Source: Lentisphaerota bacterium (GTDB lineage Bacteria; Verrucomicrobiota; Lentisphaeria; Victivallales; Victivallaceae). From it: a stretch of DNA of 32,377 bases. Below the pieces are notes generated by a model that saw only the letters and a list, made by a program, of their open reading frames with translations, was not told where the DNA came from and did no database searches. The position numbers and the translations under genes are program-made. The stretch is taken from contig SUWL01000031.1 in NCBI GenBank assembly GCA_015061495.1, forward strand, positions 1 to 32,377, read 5' to 3'. Below, one piece after another: positions 24,466 to 31,392 of the stretch. Numbering within the stretch: the stretch's first letter is position 1; every line of letters starts with the position of its first letter.

Positions 24466-24570
24466 TACTATTCCGTATCAAATCAGTTTTCATCAAAGTT
24501 TTTTATTATCCGCTTTTGCACTATAAAGCATTATAAAACCGGCATTGTACAGTTTTCAGTACACAAAATG

Positions 24571-24602
24571 ATGCGTTTTTCCACAAAAAACGCATTTTTT
24601 TT
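24571..24602 (+). terminator. Rho-independent terminator
   Basis: A 10-bp stem ATGCGTTTTT / AAAAACGCAT (24571-24580 and 24586-24595) with loop CCACA is followed by seven or more T. It lies 106 bases after the methyltransferase stop and before the next promoter. The stem is A/T-rich at the loop end and would work in both directions. Confidence 0.75.
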
Positions 24603-24623
24603 GTTATTTTTTCATTTTCCCGG

Positions 24624-24652
24624 TTGCGTTTATTCCGAAATGGTGATATAAT
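24624..24652 (+). promoter_or_regulatory. Promoter of DegT aminotransferase gene
   Basis: TTGCGT (24624-24629), 17 bases and a perfect TATAAT (24647-24652). The leader of about 53 bases precedes ATG 24713. Confidence 0.82.
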
Positions 24653-24712
24653 ATGATTATTGACTACTTCCGGAGAAATGGGTTTTCCGGTAAACAAACA
24701 GGAGATACAACA

Positions 24713-26062
24713 ATGGCTATTGACAAAAAGCACTACACCGGTGCCGATACCGAGGGCGGTATCACCAGCAGTTACGCTACCGCGGACGGCGTAAAACTCA
24801 AGGTGCCCTATTCCTTCATGGGCAGTATCTATGACGAAGCGGAAGAACAGGCCGCTCTCGCCGCCATGAAACAGGATTCTCTGACCATGGGTCCCAAAAC
24901 CCAGGAATTTCAGAACAAATTTGCCGCCAAACACGGTGCAAAACACGCTCTGGCATGCAGCAACTGCACCACCGGTATGATGGTTGCCACCCAGATCTTT
25001 GATATCGGCAAAGGCGATGAAGTCATCGTCACTCCGAATACCTTTGTTGCCACCTGTCTGCCGATCCTCAAAGAAGGTGCCACTCCGGTTTTCGCCGATA
25101 TCGACGAAAAAACTTTTAACCTCGACCCCGAAGAAGTCGCCAAAAAAATCACCAATAAGACCAAAGCGATCTACGTCGTCCACTACGCCGGTCAGATGGT
25201 CGATATGGATCCCATTATGGAACTGGCTGAAAAACACGGTCTGTATGTCCTTGAAGACTGCGCCCATGCCACCGGTTCTTCCTACAAAGGCAAAATGGCA
25301 GGTTCCATCGGTGATATCGGCTGCTTCTCTTTCCACTCGCTCAAAAATATCACCACCTGCGGCGAAGGCGGTATGATCACCACCAATAATGACGAATTCG
25401 CCAAAGGCATCATGGGTCTGCGCTGCATGAGCAATCAGCCCTGGAGCTGGAACGATGTCCTCGAAGATCCCAGCAAGCCCGAATGGAAATTCGGCAGCCG
25501 CATCACCTGCACCAAAAGCCCGGATCTGCTCGAATACTGGCTGCCCGCCCACTTCGACGTCCGTCCGTGGCTCGGCAAACACTGGGGCAACAACTACCGT
25601 ATGAATGAGATCCAGGCCGCTGTCGGCTGCTGCCAGCTGGACAAACTGGATATGCTCATCAACAAACGCCGTGAACTTGCCCACAAGATCACCGAAGGCA
25701 TCTGCGATGTCAAAGGTATCGAAGCGGTCTATGAAGATCCCAACTGCTACCACAGCTATCACCTCTATACCGTTTGCGTCAATGAAAAAGAACTCGGCGG
25801 CAGCCGTGACGAATTCATGCGCGTACTGTATGAAGAAGAAGGCGTGCAGGGAATTTTGCACTATCAGCCGACTTTCCACTTCACCGGTCTCAAAAACCTC
25901 GGTTACGATCCGGATCAGTGCCCGAAAGCCAGCGACTTCTTCTACAAACGCGAACTCAACATCCCGATGCATCCGCGCTTGACCGAGCAGAACATCATTG
26001 ATACCATTGAAGGTATCAAAAATGCCGCTGCCAAAGTCCGCAAACGGCACAACAAAGCGTAA
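24713..26062 (+). CDS. DegT/DnrJ/EryC1/StrS-family PLP aminotransferase
   Basis: The product is 449 residues with AGGAGA 8 bases before ATG 24713. These fold-type I enzymes transaminate keto-sugars bound to nucleotides, or cyclitols, in surface glycan synthesis. Seen: LTMGPKTQEFQNKFAAKHG, ACSNCTTGMMVA, DEVIVTPNTFVATC, GATPVFADID, VVHYAGQMVDM, EDCAHATGSSYKG and the PLP lysine K211 in CFSFHSLKNITTCGEGGM, then NNYRMNEIQAAVGCCQL. An insert of about 50 residues between GLRCM and NNYRMNE (SNQPWSWNDV ... HFDVRPWLGKHWG) is larger than in the family's shorter members. The gene is alone, with its own promoter and terminator and no other sugar-nucleotide gene nearby, so the substrate cannot be inferred. 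Its codon use is heavily biased, suggesting high expression. Confidence 0.9.
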   Translation: MAIDKKHYTGADTEGGITSSYATADGVKLKVPYSFMGSIYDEAEEQAALAAMKQDSLTMGPKTQEFQNKFAAKHGAKHALACSNCTTGMMVATQIFDIGKGDEVIVTPNTFVATCLPILKEGATPVFADIDEKTFNLDPEEVAKKITNKTKAIYVVHYAGQMVDMDPIMELAEKHGLYVLEDCAHATGSSYKGKMAGSIGDIGCFSFHSLKNITTCGEGGMITTNNDEFAKGIMGLRCMSNQPWSWNDVLEDPSKPEWKFGSRITCTKSPDLLEYWLPAHFDVRPWLGKHWGNNYRMNEIQAAVGCCQLDKLDMLINKRRELAHKITEGICDVKGIEAVYEDPNCYHSYHLYTVCVNEKELGGSRDEFMRVLYEEEGVQGILHYQPTFHFTGLKNLGYDPDQCPKASDFFYKRELNIPMHPRLTEQNIIDTIEGIKNAAAKVRKRHNKA

Positions 26063-26080
26063 TTCACACGCTGAAAAACC

Positions 26081-26118
26081 AAAAATCCGCTGCCTGAAAC
26101 AGACAGCGGATTTTTTTT
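26081..26118. terminator. Bidirectional terminator
   Basis: A 12-bp inverted repeat AAAAATCCGCTG / CAGCGGATTTTT (26081-26092 and 26104-26115) lies between two convergent genes, with A and T runs on the two sides. It closely resembles the bidirectional terminator at 7691-7730. Confidence 0.92.
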
Positions 26119-26165
26119 ACTTCCGGACACTCATGCATATTGACAGCCGGAAATCGTCCGATAAA

Positions 26166-27503
26166 TCAGCGGATAAACTGCATAAGATCAGAATAGTTCT
26201 CGTTCATATATTTTTTCTCTGCGGCATCGGGCTGATAACCGCTTTCAAGGATCACGATCAAACAGGCACAAAATGCCTCCTTCCGGCTGCCGGTCATATT
26301 TTTCCCTCTTTTCAGCAGCGATTGGAATACGGTGGTCTGGTGTGTCTGACCGGTCGCACTGTCCATAACTTTCATCGTCCGATGCAAATCAGGTTTCTGT
26401 GCCATCAATCTGCTCACCTCTTCACGCTGCCCCATCATACAAGCCCGGGTCAACTGGATATGCAGCGGCATGCCGCCTCTGGCATGGGGATGACGTCCAC
26501 CGCGCCGGATACCGGGATGCCGGGGGGCGGAATTGCGGGCGTTGTTTCCGGAAGCATGGGCGGAATTGCGGGCGTTTTCCAATATCTGCCGCAATTCGAC
26601 AGTTTCCCGTTCATCCGGGGCGATGCTTGCAAGTTCAGAGTACTGCCATTGCGCTTCCTGCAAATCTCCCATTGCCAGAGATCTGCGCACACCGCTTTGC
26701 AAATATCTGATCTTTTGGTGAAAATTGTTTTTCACCCGGGTCTCCAATCTTTTTTTCACATACGCATCAGGACATGCGGCAATAAAATTACGGATTTCAG
26801 CCGGATCACGGCGAAGCAGCACCGGTTCGGCATCCAACAGTATCTTTGCCTGGGCAAGCCGGGGGGCTCCGATCTGCTGTGCCAGCGGATAGAGACGTTT
26901 GATTTCAGCGAAGTCCAACGCTTCGACAGCATTGTGCAATTCTCCGGAGATACCGTCGTAAAAAGATTTCCTGCGCTCCTCCAACTCCGCCCATTTCAGT
27001 AAAGAAACGGCTTCAAACAGCGCAATTTTTGCTTCATTGGATTCCGCCTTGCCGAATTGCCGCTCAAATTCTTTAATCAACGAAGTTTTATACACATTGG
27101 GATTCGGCGTCTGCAGAACCATGGCTGACAATTCTTTAAGATCCGGCGAATCTGAACGCAATGCAGCCCGCAATTGTTCTTCAACACTCACTTCTTCCGT
27201 TTTATCAGCATCCTTTCCGGAAACGACTGCCGGTGTTCCGGATTTTTCTCCGGTTGCTGCAGCTGTTCCGGCACTGCTGTTTCCATCCGGCAGCAATACG
27301 ATCAGCAAAACCACTCCGGCGATCAACACCGCAACTCCGGCAATTATCCATGGCAGCGGACTTCTCTTTTTGGTATCAACCGGAGCGGACAACACCGGAA
27401 TTATAAAATTATTCTGACAAGTCGGACAAGAACTGTTCATTCCCTGCCAATCATCCTGAACTTCCAACTCCTGACCACAATGAGGACAATTGATTCTGAA
27501 CAT
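26166..27503 (-). CDS. Zinc-ribbon, single-pass membrane protein of unknown function
   Basis: The product is 445 residues from ATG 27503, with AAAGGAA 7-8 bases upstream. The N-terminus is a zinc ribbon C6-x2-C9 ... C26-x2-C29, like the MJ0042/YgiT-type domains found at the start of many PVC-group membrane proteins. One membrane helix follows (about residues 52-72). The remaining part is predominantly helical and Glu/Lys/Leu-rich (about 110-300), then a Gly/Arg/Asn/His-rich linker with a repeated ARNSA unit (about 320-350), then a short helical C-terminal domain that resembles an ankyrin-like repeat only in LTRACMMGQREEVSRLMAQKPDL. No enzyme motif is visible. A regulatory or scaffold role at the membrane is possible; the family is not recognised. 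Confidence 0.8.
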   Translation of the reverse strand: MFRINCPHCGQELEVQDDWQGMNSSCPTCQNNFIIPVLSAPVDTKKRSPLPWIIAGVAVLIAGVVLLIVLLPDGNSSAGTAAATGEKSGTPAVVSGKDADKTEEVSVEEQLRAALRSDSPDLKELSAMVLQTPNPNVYKTSLIKEFERQFGKAESNEAKIALFEAVSLLKWAELEERRKSFYDGISGELHNAVEALDFAEIKRLYPLAQQIGAPRLAQAKILLDAEPVLLRRDPAEIRNFIAACPDAYVKKRLETRVKNNFHQKIRYLQSGVRRSLAMGDLQEAQWQYSELASIAPDERETVELRQILENARNSAHASGNNARNSAPRHPGIRRGGRHPHARGGMPLHIQLTRACMMGQREEVSRLMAQKPDLHRTMKVMDSATGQTHQTTVFQSLLKRGKNMTGSRKEAFCACLIVILESGYQPDAAEKKYMNENYSDLMQFIR

Positions 27504-27547
27504 CGCTGCGTTCCTTTTTTATCTGTTAGTTAAGACCATTTCTCCAT

Positions 27548-27576
27548 AATATACGTTAAACAGCAAATAATTGCAA
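27548..27576 (-). promoter_or_regulatory. Promoter of zinc-ribbon protein gene
   Basis: On the minus strand TTGCAA (27571-27576), 17 bases and TATATT (27548-27553) lie 44 bases before the ATG at 27503. Confidence 0.82.
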
Positions 27577-27710
27577 CTGCATTTACAAGAAAACCCGCAT
27601 TTTTCTGTAACTGAACAGGGAAATATTGCATAACGAACTGACTGCGAAGTTTCTGTCTCATTTTTTGTGACGCATTCATACCGGCGAGGGTTCTCCTCCC
27701 GAAGGTTCAT

Positions 27711-27766
27711 CGACGGCTTGTGATGGACAGACGAAAATCATTACGAACTTCTGCCACAAACCGTCG
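27711..27766. repeat. 56-bp element with 12-bp inverted ends
   Basis: CGACGGCTTGTG (27711-27722) and CACAAACCGTCG (27755-27766) are inverted with one mismatch. The element overlaps the dispersed repeat at 27729-27781. Confidence 0.6.
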
Positions 27767-27781
27767 AAAAGGTCAAAAAAT
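27729..27781. repeat. Dispersed repeat, copy 2 (first copy at 13374-13426)
   Basis: It shares AGACGAAAATCATTA, GAA-TTCTGC and CCGTCGA with the copy at 13374-13426, with the same length and order. As there, a repeat cluster begins directly to its right. Confidence 0.7.
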
Positions 27782-27821
27782 CGCCCTGCGGCGACAGGAG
27801 AGCCGCCTCGCCGTGACTTTT

Positions 27822-28068
27822 CGCTTTTCTTTGCGAACTATTCTTTTCCCGTGAAAAGGAAAACCCCGATGCGAGGGAATGCACACGGGGGTTTTTGCCA
27901 AGCTTTTTTTCAAAAGGCGTAATTCGCTTTTCTTTGGCTGACTTTCTTTTCTCGTGGAAAGGAAAACCCCTATGCGCTGGAATGCACACGGGGGTTTTTG
28001 CCAAGCTTTTTTTCAAAAAGCGCAATTCGCTTTTCTTTGCTGACTATCCTTTTCCCGTGAAAGGAAAA
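27822..28068. repeat. Tandem 103-bp repeats, two full copies and a partial third
   Basis: Copies lie at 27822-27924 and 27925-28027, with a partial one from 28028. Each starts CGCTTTTCTTTG, passes through a TTTTC-CGTG-GAAAA type hairpin, has AATGCACACGGGGGTTTTTG and ends with GCTTTTT-TTC-AAAAAGC (28005-28021 in copy 2). A further partial copy starts at 28212. The stretch 27577-28252 has no gene; minus-strand open frames only translate the repeat, whose 103-base period breaks any reading frame. Confidence 0.85.
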
Positions 28069-28101
28069 CCTCCCAAACGTTATAAAACGTAAGGGAGGTT
28101 T
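28066..28101. repeat. Hairpin AAACCTCCC / GGGAGGTTT
   Basis: A perfect 9-bp inverted repeat (28066-28074 and 28093-28101) contains an inner ACGTT / AACGT. It interrupts the third 103-bp unit. A long T run is absent, so a terminator role is uncertain. Confidence 0.65.
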
Positions 28102-28137
28102 GTATACAACTGTCTTTCTTAACCAGCGTTCGGGGGC

Positions 28138-28156
28138 ACGGGGGCAGAGCCCCCGT
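28138..28156. repeat. GC-rich hairpin ACGGGGGC-AGA-GCCCCCGT
   Basis: A perfect 8-bp stem with a 3-base loop in a stretch of clearly higher GC (about 28129-28204) than the surrounding DNA. More CG-rich inverted sequence (GGGC ... GCCC) follows to about 28175. It looks like an inserted interspersed repeat rather than a gene-linked signal. Confidence 0.65.
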
Positions 28157-28224
28157 TAAGGGCGGCTTGCCCGCCCGCCCGATCAAGGCGAGCGGAGCCG
28201 CCGCGACTTTTCGCTTTTCTTTGG

Positions 28225-28256
28225 CTGACTTTCTTTTCCCGTGAAAAGAAAGTCAG
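28225..28256. repeat. Perfect 13-bp palindrome overlapping the phosphofructokinase stop codon
   Basis: CTGACTTTCTTTT (28225-28237) and AAAAGAAAGTCAG (28244-28256) flank the 6-base loop CCCGTG. It belongs to the repeat family of 27822-28068, where the same arms are present in degenerated form. On the minus strand it directly follows the phosphofructokinase coding sequence, includes its TGA stop and could act as an mRNA 3' hairpin. Confidence 0.85.
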
Positions 28257-29545
28257 AAGCAGGTGAGGGATTGGACGCAGCTCCAGAGGGGGGTATGCAG
28301 GTCCAGTTTTTTGCGTTCTTTGGTAGCCAGAGCGATGGGGACGTGGGTGAATGAGTTACCCCAGTGTCCGACCATGACATCGGTTTTACCTGCCATGGCG
28401 GCGTGGGCGGCGGCTTGAGCGAGCAGAGCGCAGAAGACGGCATCTTCGCCTTCGGCACGGACACTGCGGATGGTATAACCGAGGTCGAAATATTTAAGAT
28501 TAAGTTCGACGTTCTGTTCTTTGAAGAAGCGTTTGATTTCATCTTTGAGCAGGACGCCGATATCTTTATGCAGAATATTTCCGGAAGCGTCTTTCTGCCG
28601 TTCTTTACTGGCGAAAAGGTTTTGTCCGGCGCCTTCTGCGACGATAATGACGGCGTGGTGTTTTTTCTTCATGCGTTCCATCAGATTTGGGAGCAGAGCT
28701 TTAGTACCGTCGCTGCCGTCGAGTGAAAATGGTTCTTCGGGGATCAGGCAGTAATTGATATACGGATTAGCCAAAGTGGTATAAGCGGCGATAAATCCGC
28801 TGTCCCGTCCCATGACTTTGATCAGAGCAAGTCCGTTGTATGCGCCCTGTGCTTCGTTATGAGCGCCGCTGACGAATTCTCCGGCGGTACGGACGGCGGT
28901 ACTGAATCCGAAAGTTTTATCAATAAAGCTGATATCATTATCGATAGTTTTGGGGATGGCGACCACGCTGATGGGGAGCTGGCGTTTATTAACTTCCATA
29001 GCGATATCGTGGGCGCATCGGCTGGTACCGTCGCCGCCGATGCAGAAAAGGAGATTGATACCGAGCTGTTTGAGTGAATCGACGATCAGCGGCACATCTT
29101 CGCTGCCCCGGCTGGAACCGAGGATAGAGCCGCCTTTATCGTGGATATCGTCCACGATTTCATTGGTCAATCTGACAGGAGACAGGTTATGAGCCGGATT
29201 AAGTCCGCGGTATCCGTAACGGATGCCGAAAATATCATTGACGCCGTAGTCCCGGGTCAGAGAAATGGTCAGAAATTTGATAACTTCATTAAGTCCCGGG
29301 CAAAGACCTCCGGCGGTAAGGATAGCGGCGCGTGACCATGCCGGATTGTGATAGATCATTTTGCGCGGACCGGCTTTTTCAAAAGCGGGCAATTCCTCCC
29401 CGGAAGCGAAAAACGCTCCGATATCGCCGGTGCGGTGATAATAGCTGATTTTTTCCGAATCGTCCACAAAGGTCATATCGGAAATTGGAGACGGGATGGT
29501 GCATTGACCGAGATTGGCGATTTTGAAATCATCTTTGTGAAACAT
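28253..29545 (-). CDS. 6-phosphofructokinase, TP0108-type (ATP-dependent by motif)
   Basis: The product is 430 residues from ATG 29545, with AAGGAG 11 bases upstream; a longer in-frame start at 29659 would overlap the promoter. The enzyme phosphorylates fructose 6-phosphate in glycolysis. Motifs: TAGGLCPGLNEVI (79-84 for GGLCPG), GIRYGYRGL, LGSSRG, IGGDGTSRCA (GGDGT 170-174), PKTIDNDI (198-205), VMGRDSGFIA and EGAGQNLF. Gly at position 173 (GGDG rather than GGDD) points to ATP, while Lys199 before TIDND is also seen in pyrophosphate-dependent relatives and in trypanosome-type ATP enzymes. The long N-terminal extension is normal for this subgroup. The C-terminus is odd: after WSCVQSLT the last two residues and stop come from the edge of a repeat, so the usual tail may be missing. 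Confidence 0.88.
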   Translation of the reverse strand: MFHKDDFKIANLGQCTIPSPISDMTFVDDSEKISYYHRTGDIGAFFASGEELPAFEKAGPRKMIYHNPAWSRAAILTAGGLCPGLNEVIKFLTISLTRDYGVNDIFGIRYGYRGLNPAHNLSPVRLTNEIVDDIHDKGGSILGSSRGSEDVPLIVDSLKQLGINLLFCIGGDGTSRCAHDIAMEVNKRQLPISVVAIPKTIDNDISFIDKTFGFSTAVRTAGEFVSGAHNEAQGAYNGLALIKVMGRDSGFIAAYTTLANPYINYCLIPEEPFSLDGSDGTKALLPNLMERMKKKHHAVIIVAEGAGQNLFASKERQKDASGNILHKDIGVLLKDEIKRFFKEQNVELNLKYFDLGYTIRSVRAEGEDAVFCALLAQAAAHAAMAGKTDVMVGHWGNSFTHVPIALATKERKKLDLHTPLWSCVQSLTCF

Positions 29546-29582
29546 CAGCGGGGATCTCCTTTCATTTTTCAGTTCCGGGGTA

Positions 29583-29611
29583 AAGATAATCCATTTTCGC
29601 ATTAAAATCAA
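29583..29611 (-). promoter_or_regulatory. Promoter of phosphofructokinase gene
   Basis: On the minus strand TTGATT (29606-29611), 17 bases and TATCTT (29583-29588) lie 37 bases before the ATG at 29545. It is divergent from the panB promoter 31 bases away. Confidence 0.8.
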
Positions 29612-29642
29612 GTATAAATATGCAAAAATGCGTTTAATTTTG

Positions 29643-29671
29643 TTGAAAAACACATACATTCGGGCTATTTT
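29643..29671 (+). promoter_or_regulatory. Promoter of panB
   Basis: TTGAAA (29643-29648), 17 bases and TATTTT (29666-29671) lie 45 bases before the panB ATG. Confidence 0.72.
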
Positions 29672-29716
29672 ATATTTCTGTTACAGAGCCAACAATCAAT
29701 AATAGAGGTATTTCCG

Positions 29717-30514
29717 ATGAAAAAGGTAACGCTCACCACTTTGCGCAAAAGGGTGGATTCCGGGGAAAAGCTGGTCATGAGTACGGCGTACAGTGCGATC
29801 GAATCGCGTTTGTGCATGTCAGCCGGAGTGGACTTCATGCTGGTTGGAGATTCCGTGGGCATGACGCATCTGGGCTATGAAAATACGCTGCCGGTAACGA
29901 TGGAAGATATGATTTCGCACACGTGTGCCGTCCGGCGCGGCGCTCCGGAAGGATTCATTGTATTGGACATGCCGTTCATGAGCTATCAGGAAAGCGATGC
30001 GCTGGCGCTGCACAATGCCGGGCTGGGGATGAAACTTACCGGAGCGGATGCGGTGAAACTTGAGGGCGGCGCCGAATATGCTCCATTGATAGCCAGGATG
30101 ACCGGAGCGGGTATTCCGGTGATGGGTCATATCGGTTTGATGCCCCAGCGGGTGCAGGTTTCCGGCGGTTACAAGATCGTCGGCAGAGATGAAGCCGGAG
30201 CGGAAAAGGTTTTGCGCGATGCGCTGGCGCTGCAGGAAGCCGGAGCGTTTGCCGTAGTATTGGAGTGCATTCCTGAAGAGTTGGGCAAAAAGGTCACAGA
30301 AGCGTTGGCGATTCCCACGATCGGCATCGGTTCAGGCAAATATTGTTCCGGTCAGGTGCAGGTGATCACCGATCTGCTGGGATTGATGGAATTCAAACCC
30401 AAACATGCCAAGCGCTATCTGGAAGGCGGCGAAGCGATCATCAATGCGCTGCGCAGTTACGCCAATGAGGTCAAAAACGGCACATTCCCGGCTCCGGAGA
30501 ATACCTTTCAATGA
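29717..30514 (+). CDS. panB: 3-methyl-2-oxobutanoate hydroxymethyltransferase
   Basis: The product is 265 residues, with AGAGGT 8 bases before ATG 29717. It transfers a hydroxymethyl group from methylene-tetrahydrofolate to 3-methyl-2-oxobutanoate, the first step toward pantothenate and CoA, in the cytoplasm. Signature parts: TAYSAIESRLCMSAGVDFMLVGDSVGM (with the metal-binding Asp), LDMPFMSYQ, GADAVKLEGG, PVMGHIGLMPQ and IPTIGIGSGKYCSGQVQV, then LGL...PKHAKRYLEGGE near the end. The length is typical. No panC or panD is adjacent. Its stop overlaps the ATG of the next gene (ATGA). Confidence 0.95.
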   Translation: MKKVTLTTLRKRVDSGEKLVMSTAYSAIESRLCMSAGVDFMLVGDSVGMTHLGYENTLPVTMEDMISHTCAVRRGAPEGFIVLDMPFMSYQESDALALHNAGLGMKLTGADAVKLEGGAEYAPLIARMTGAGIPVMGHIGLMPQRVQVSGGYKIVGRDEAGAEKVLRDALALQEAGAFAVVLECIPEELGKKVTEALAIPTIGIGSGKYCSGQVQVITDLLGLMEFKPKHAKRYLEGGEAIINALRSYANEVKNGTFPAPENTFQ

Positions 30515-31392
30515 AAATTATCGGCGCCGTGATAATTTTGCTGACCGTCACCGGATGTCTTAATGTAAAGAAACCGGAAACGGTCATGACTTTGAATAAG
30601 CTGCAGCAAACGGTCCTTACCCGCCACTTGAATGGCGAAGTAAATTTGCTTTTAACGACCCATGCCAACCGCATCGGCAAAGCTTCAGAGTGGCACAAAC
30701 TGCCGGATCTGGCACGTTTTGTCCGCAATTCTCCGCCGGAAAAAGCGGTTGAGCTCTCCCGAAAATTGCTGTGGGACAGTGTCATTGCATGCAACATCCA
30801 ATTCACCGGCGACCCGAAACATCTGGCGAACAGTTTCTGTGCCGGAATGTTGCGCTGCCGCATCGCAAGCGCGCTGGCAAAAAAGGCATATTTTGACACC
30901 ATCAGCTGGAAAACTCCGGAGGAAGATCAGCAATTCCGGGAAGTGGAAGAAGAGATCCGGCAGCTTTTCGGCGGCATTCCATATTATCAGTTGGCAAAAG
31001 TCGAACTTGTCACTCCCGGCGGGGCAATTCCGGAAGCGGAAAAGGTCGCCGTCAGCGAAGATCCTGCCGAAGCACTGCAGATCGCCGGCACGATCATGCT
31101 GATGCCGGATGAGATCCGCCGTCAGGAGCTTGCCGGAAACCGGTTCGATATGCCCGGTCTGCTGGCAGAGATCCAGGCATTGGCAGGTAAATACGCGCTG
31201 TCATGGAGCAGAAAAATGCTGCTCGCCGCTGAAAATGCGTGGAAAAAAGATCCTTCACCCCAAAATCTGATGAATTACCGCCTCTGGTTCTATCAGGTGG
31301 AACTGGATAACAGCCGGATACCGGCAGGACGCGGCGGGCAAAGGGAAGTGCAGTTTGTCAATTCGATGCTGCTGCTGCAGGAGAGTTTTTGA
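30511..31392 (+). CDS. Putative lipoprotein of unknown function
   Basis: The product is 293 residues, ATG at 30511 overlapping the panB stop by 4 bases. The N-terminus MKIIGAVIILLTVTGC is a lipoprotein signal with lipobox LTVTGC, so Cys16 is the likely lipidated residue and the protein should sit on a membrane facing the periplasm or outside. The remainder is helical and Lys/Glu/Leu-rich with repeated A/L heptad-like stretches (LRCRIASALAKKAYF, FREVEEEIRQLFG, LAENAWKK-type helices), reminiscent of TolC-family outer-membrane factors lacking their usual barrel, but not enough to assign. The final 35 bases overlap the convergent TPR gene. Coupling to panB looks incidental. Confidence 0.78.
   Translation: MKIIGAVIILLTVTGCLNVKKPETVMTLNKLQQTVLTRHLNGEVNLLLTTHANRIGKASEWHKLPDLARFVRNSPPEKAVELSRKLLWDSVIACNIQFTGDPKHLANSFCAGMLRCRIASALAKKAYFDTISWKTPEEDQQFREVEEEIRQLFGGIPYYQLAKVELVTPGGAIPEAEKVAVSEDPAEALQIAGTIMLMPDEIRRQELAGNRFDMPGLLAEIQALAGKYALSWSRKMLLAAENAWKKDPSPQNLMNYRLWFYQVELDNSRIPAGRGGQREVQFVNSMLLLQESF

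Noticed and set aside
24521..26050. 529-codon open frame antisense to the DegT aminotransferase gene
   Set aside because: It lies opposite a clearly recognised gene with its own promoter and terminator. The length results from strong codon bias in that gene. The similar long frame at 4414-6003 opposite EF-G2 was rejected for the same reason.
27741..28025. 94-codon minus-strand open frame between the zinc-ribbon and phosphofructokinase genes
   Set aside because: It translates the 103-bp repeats, whose period shifts frame, and has no start signal or recognisable protein feature.
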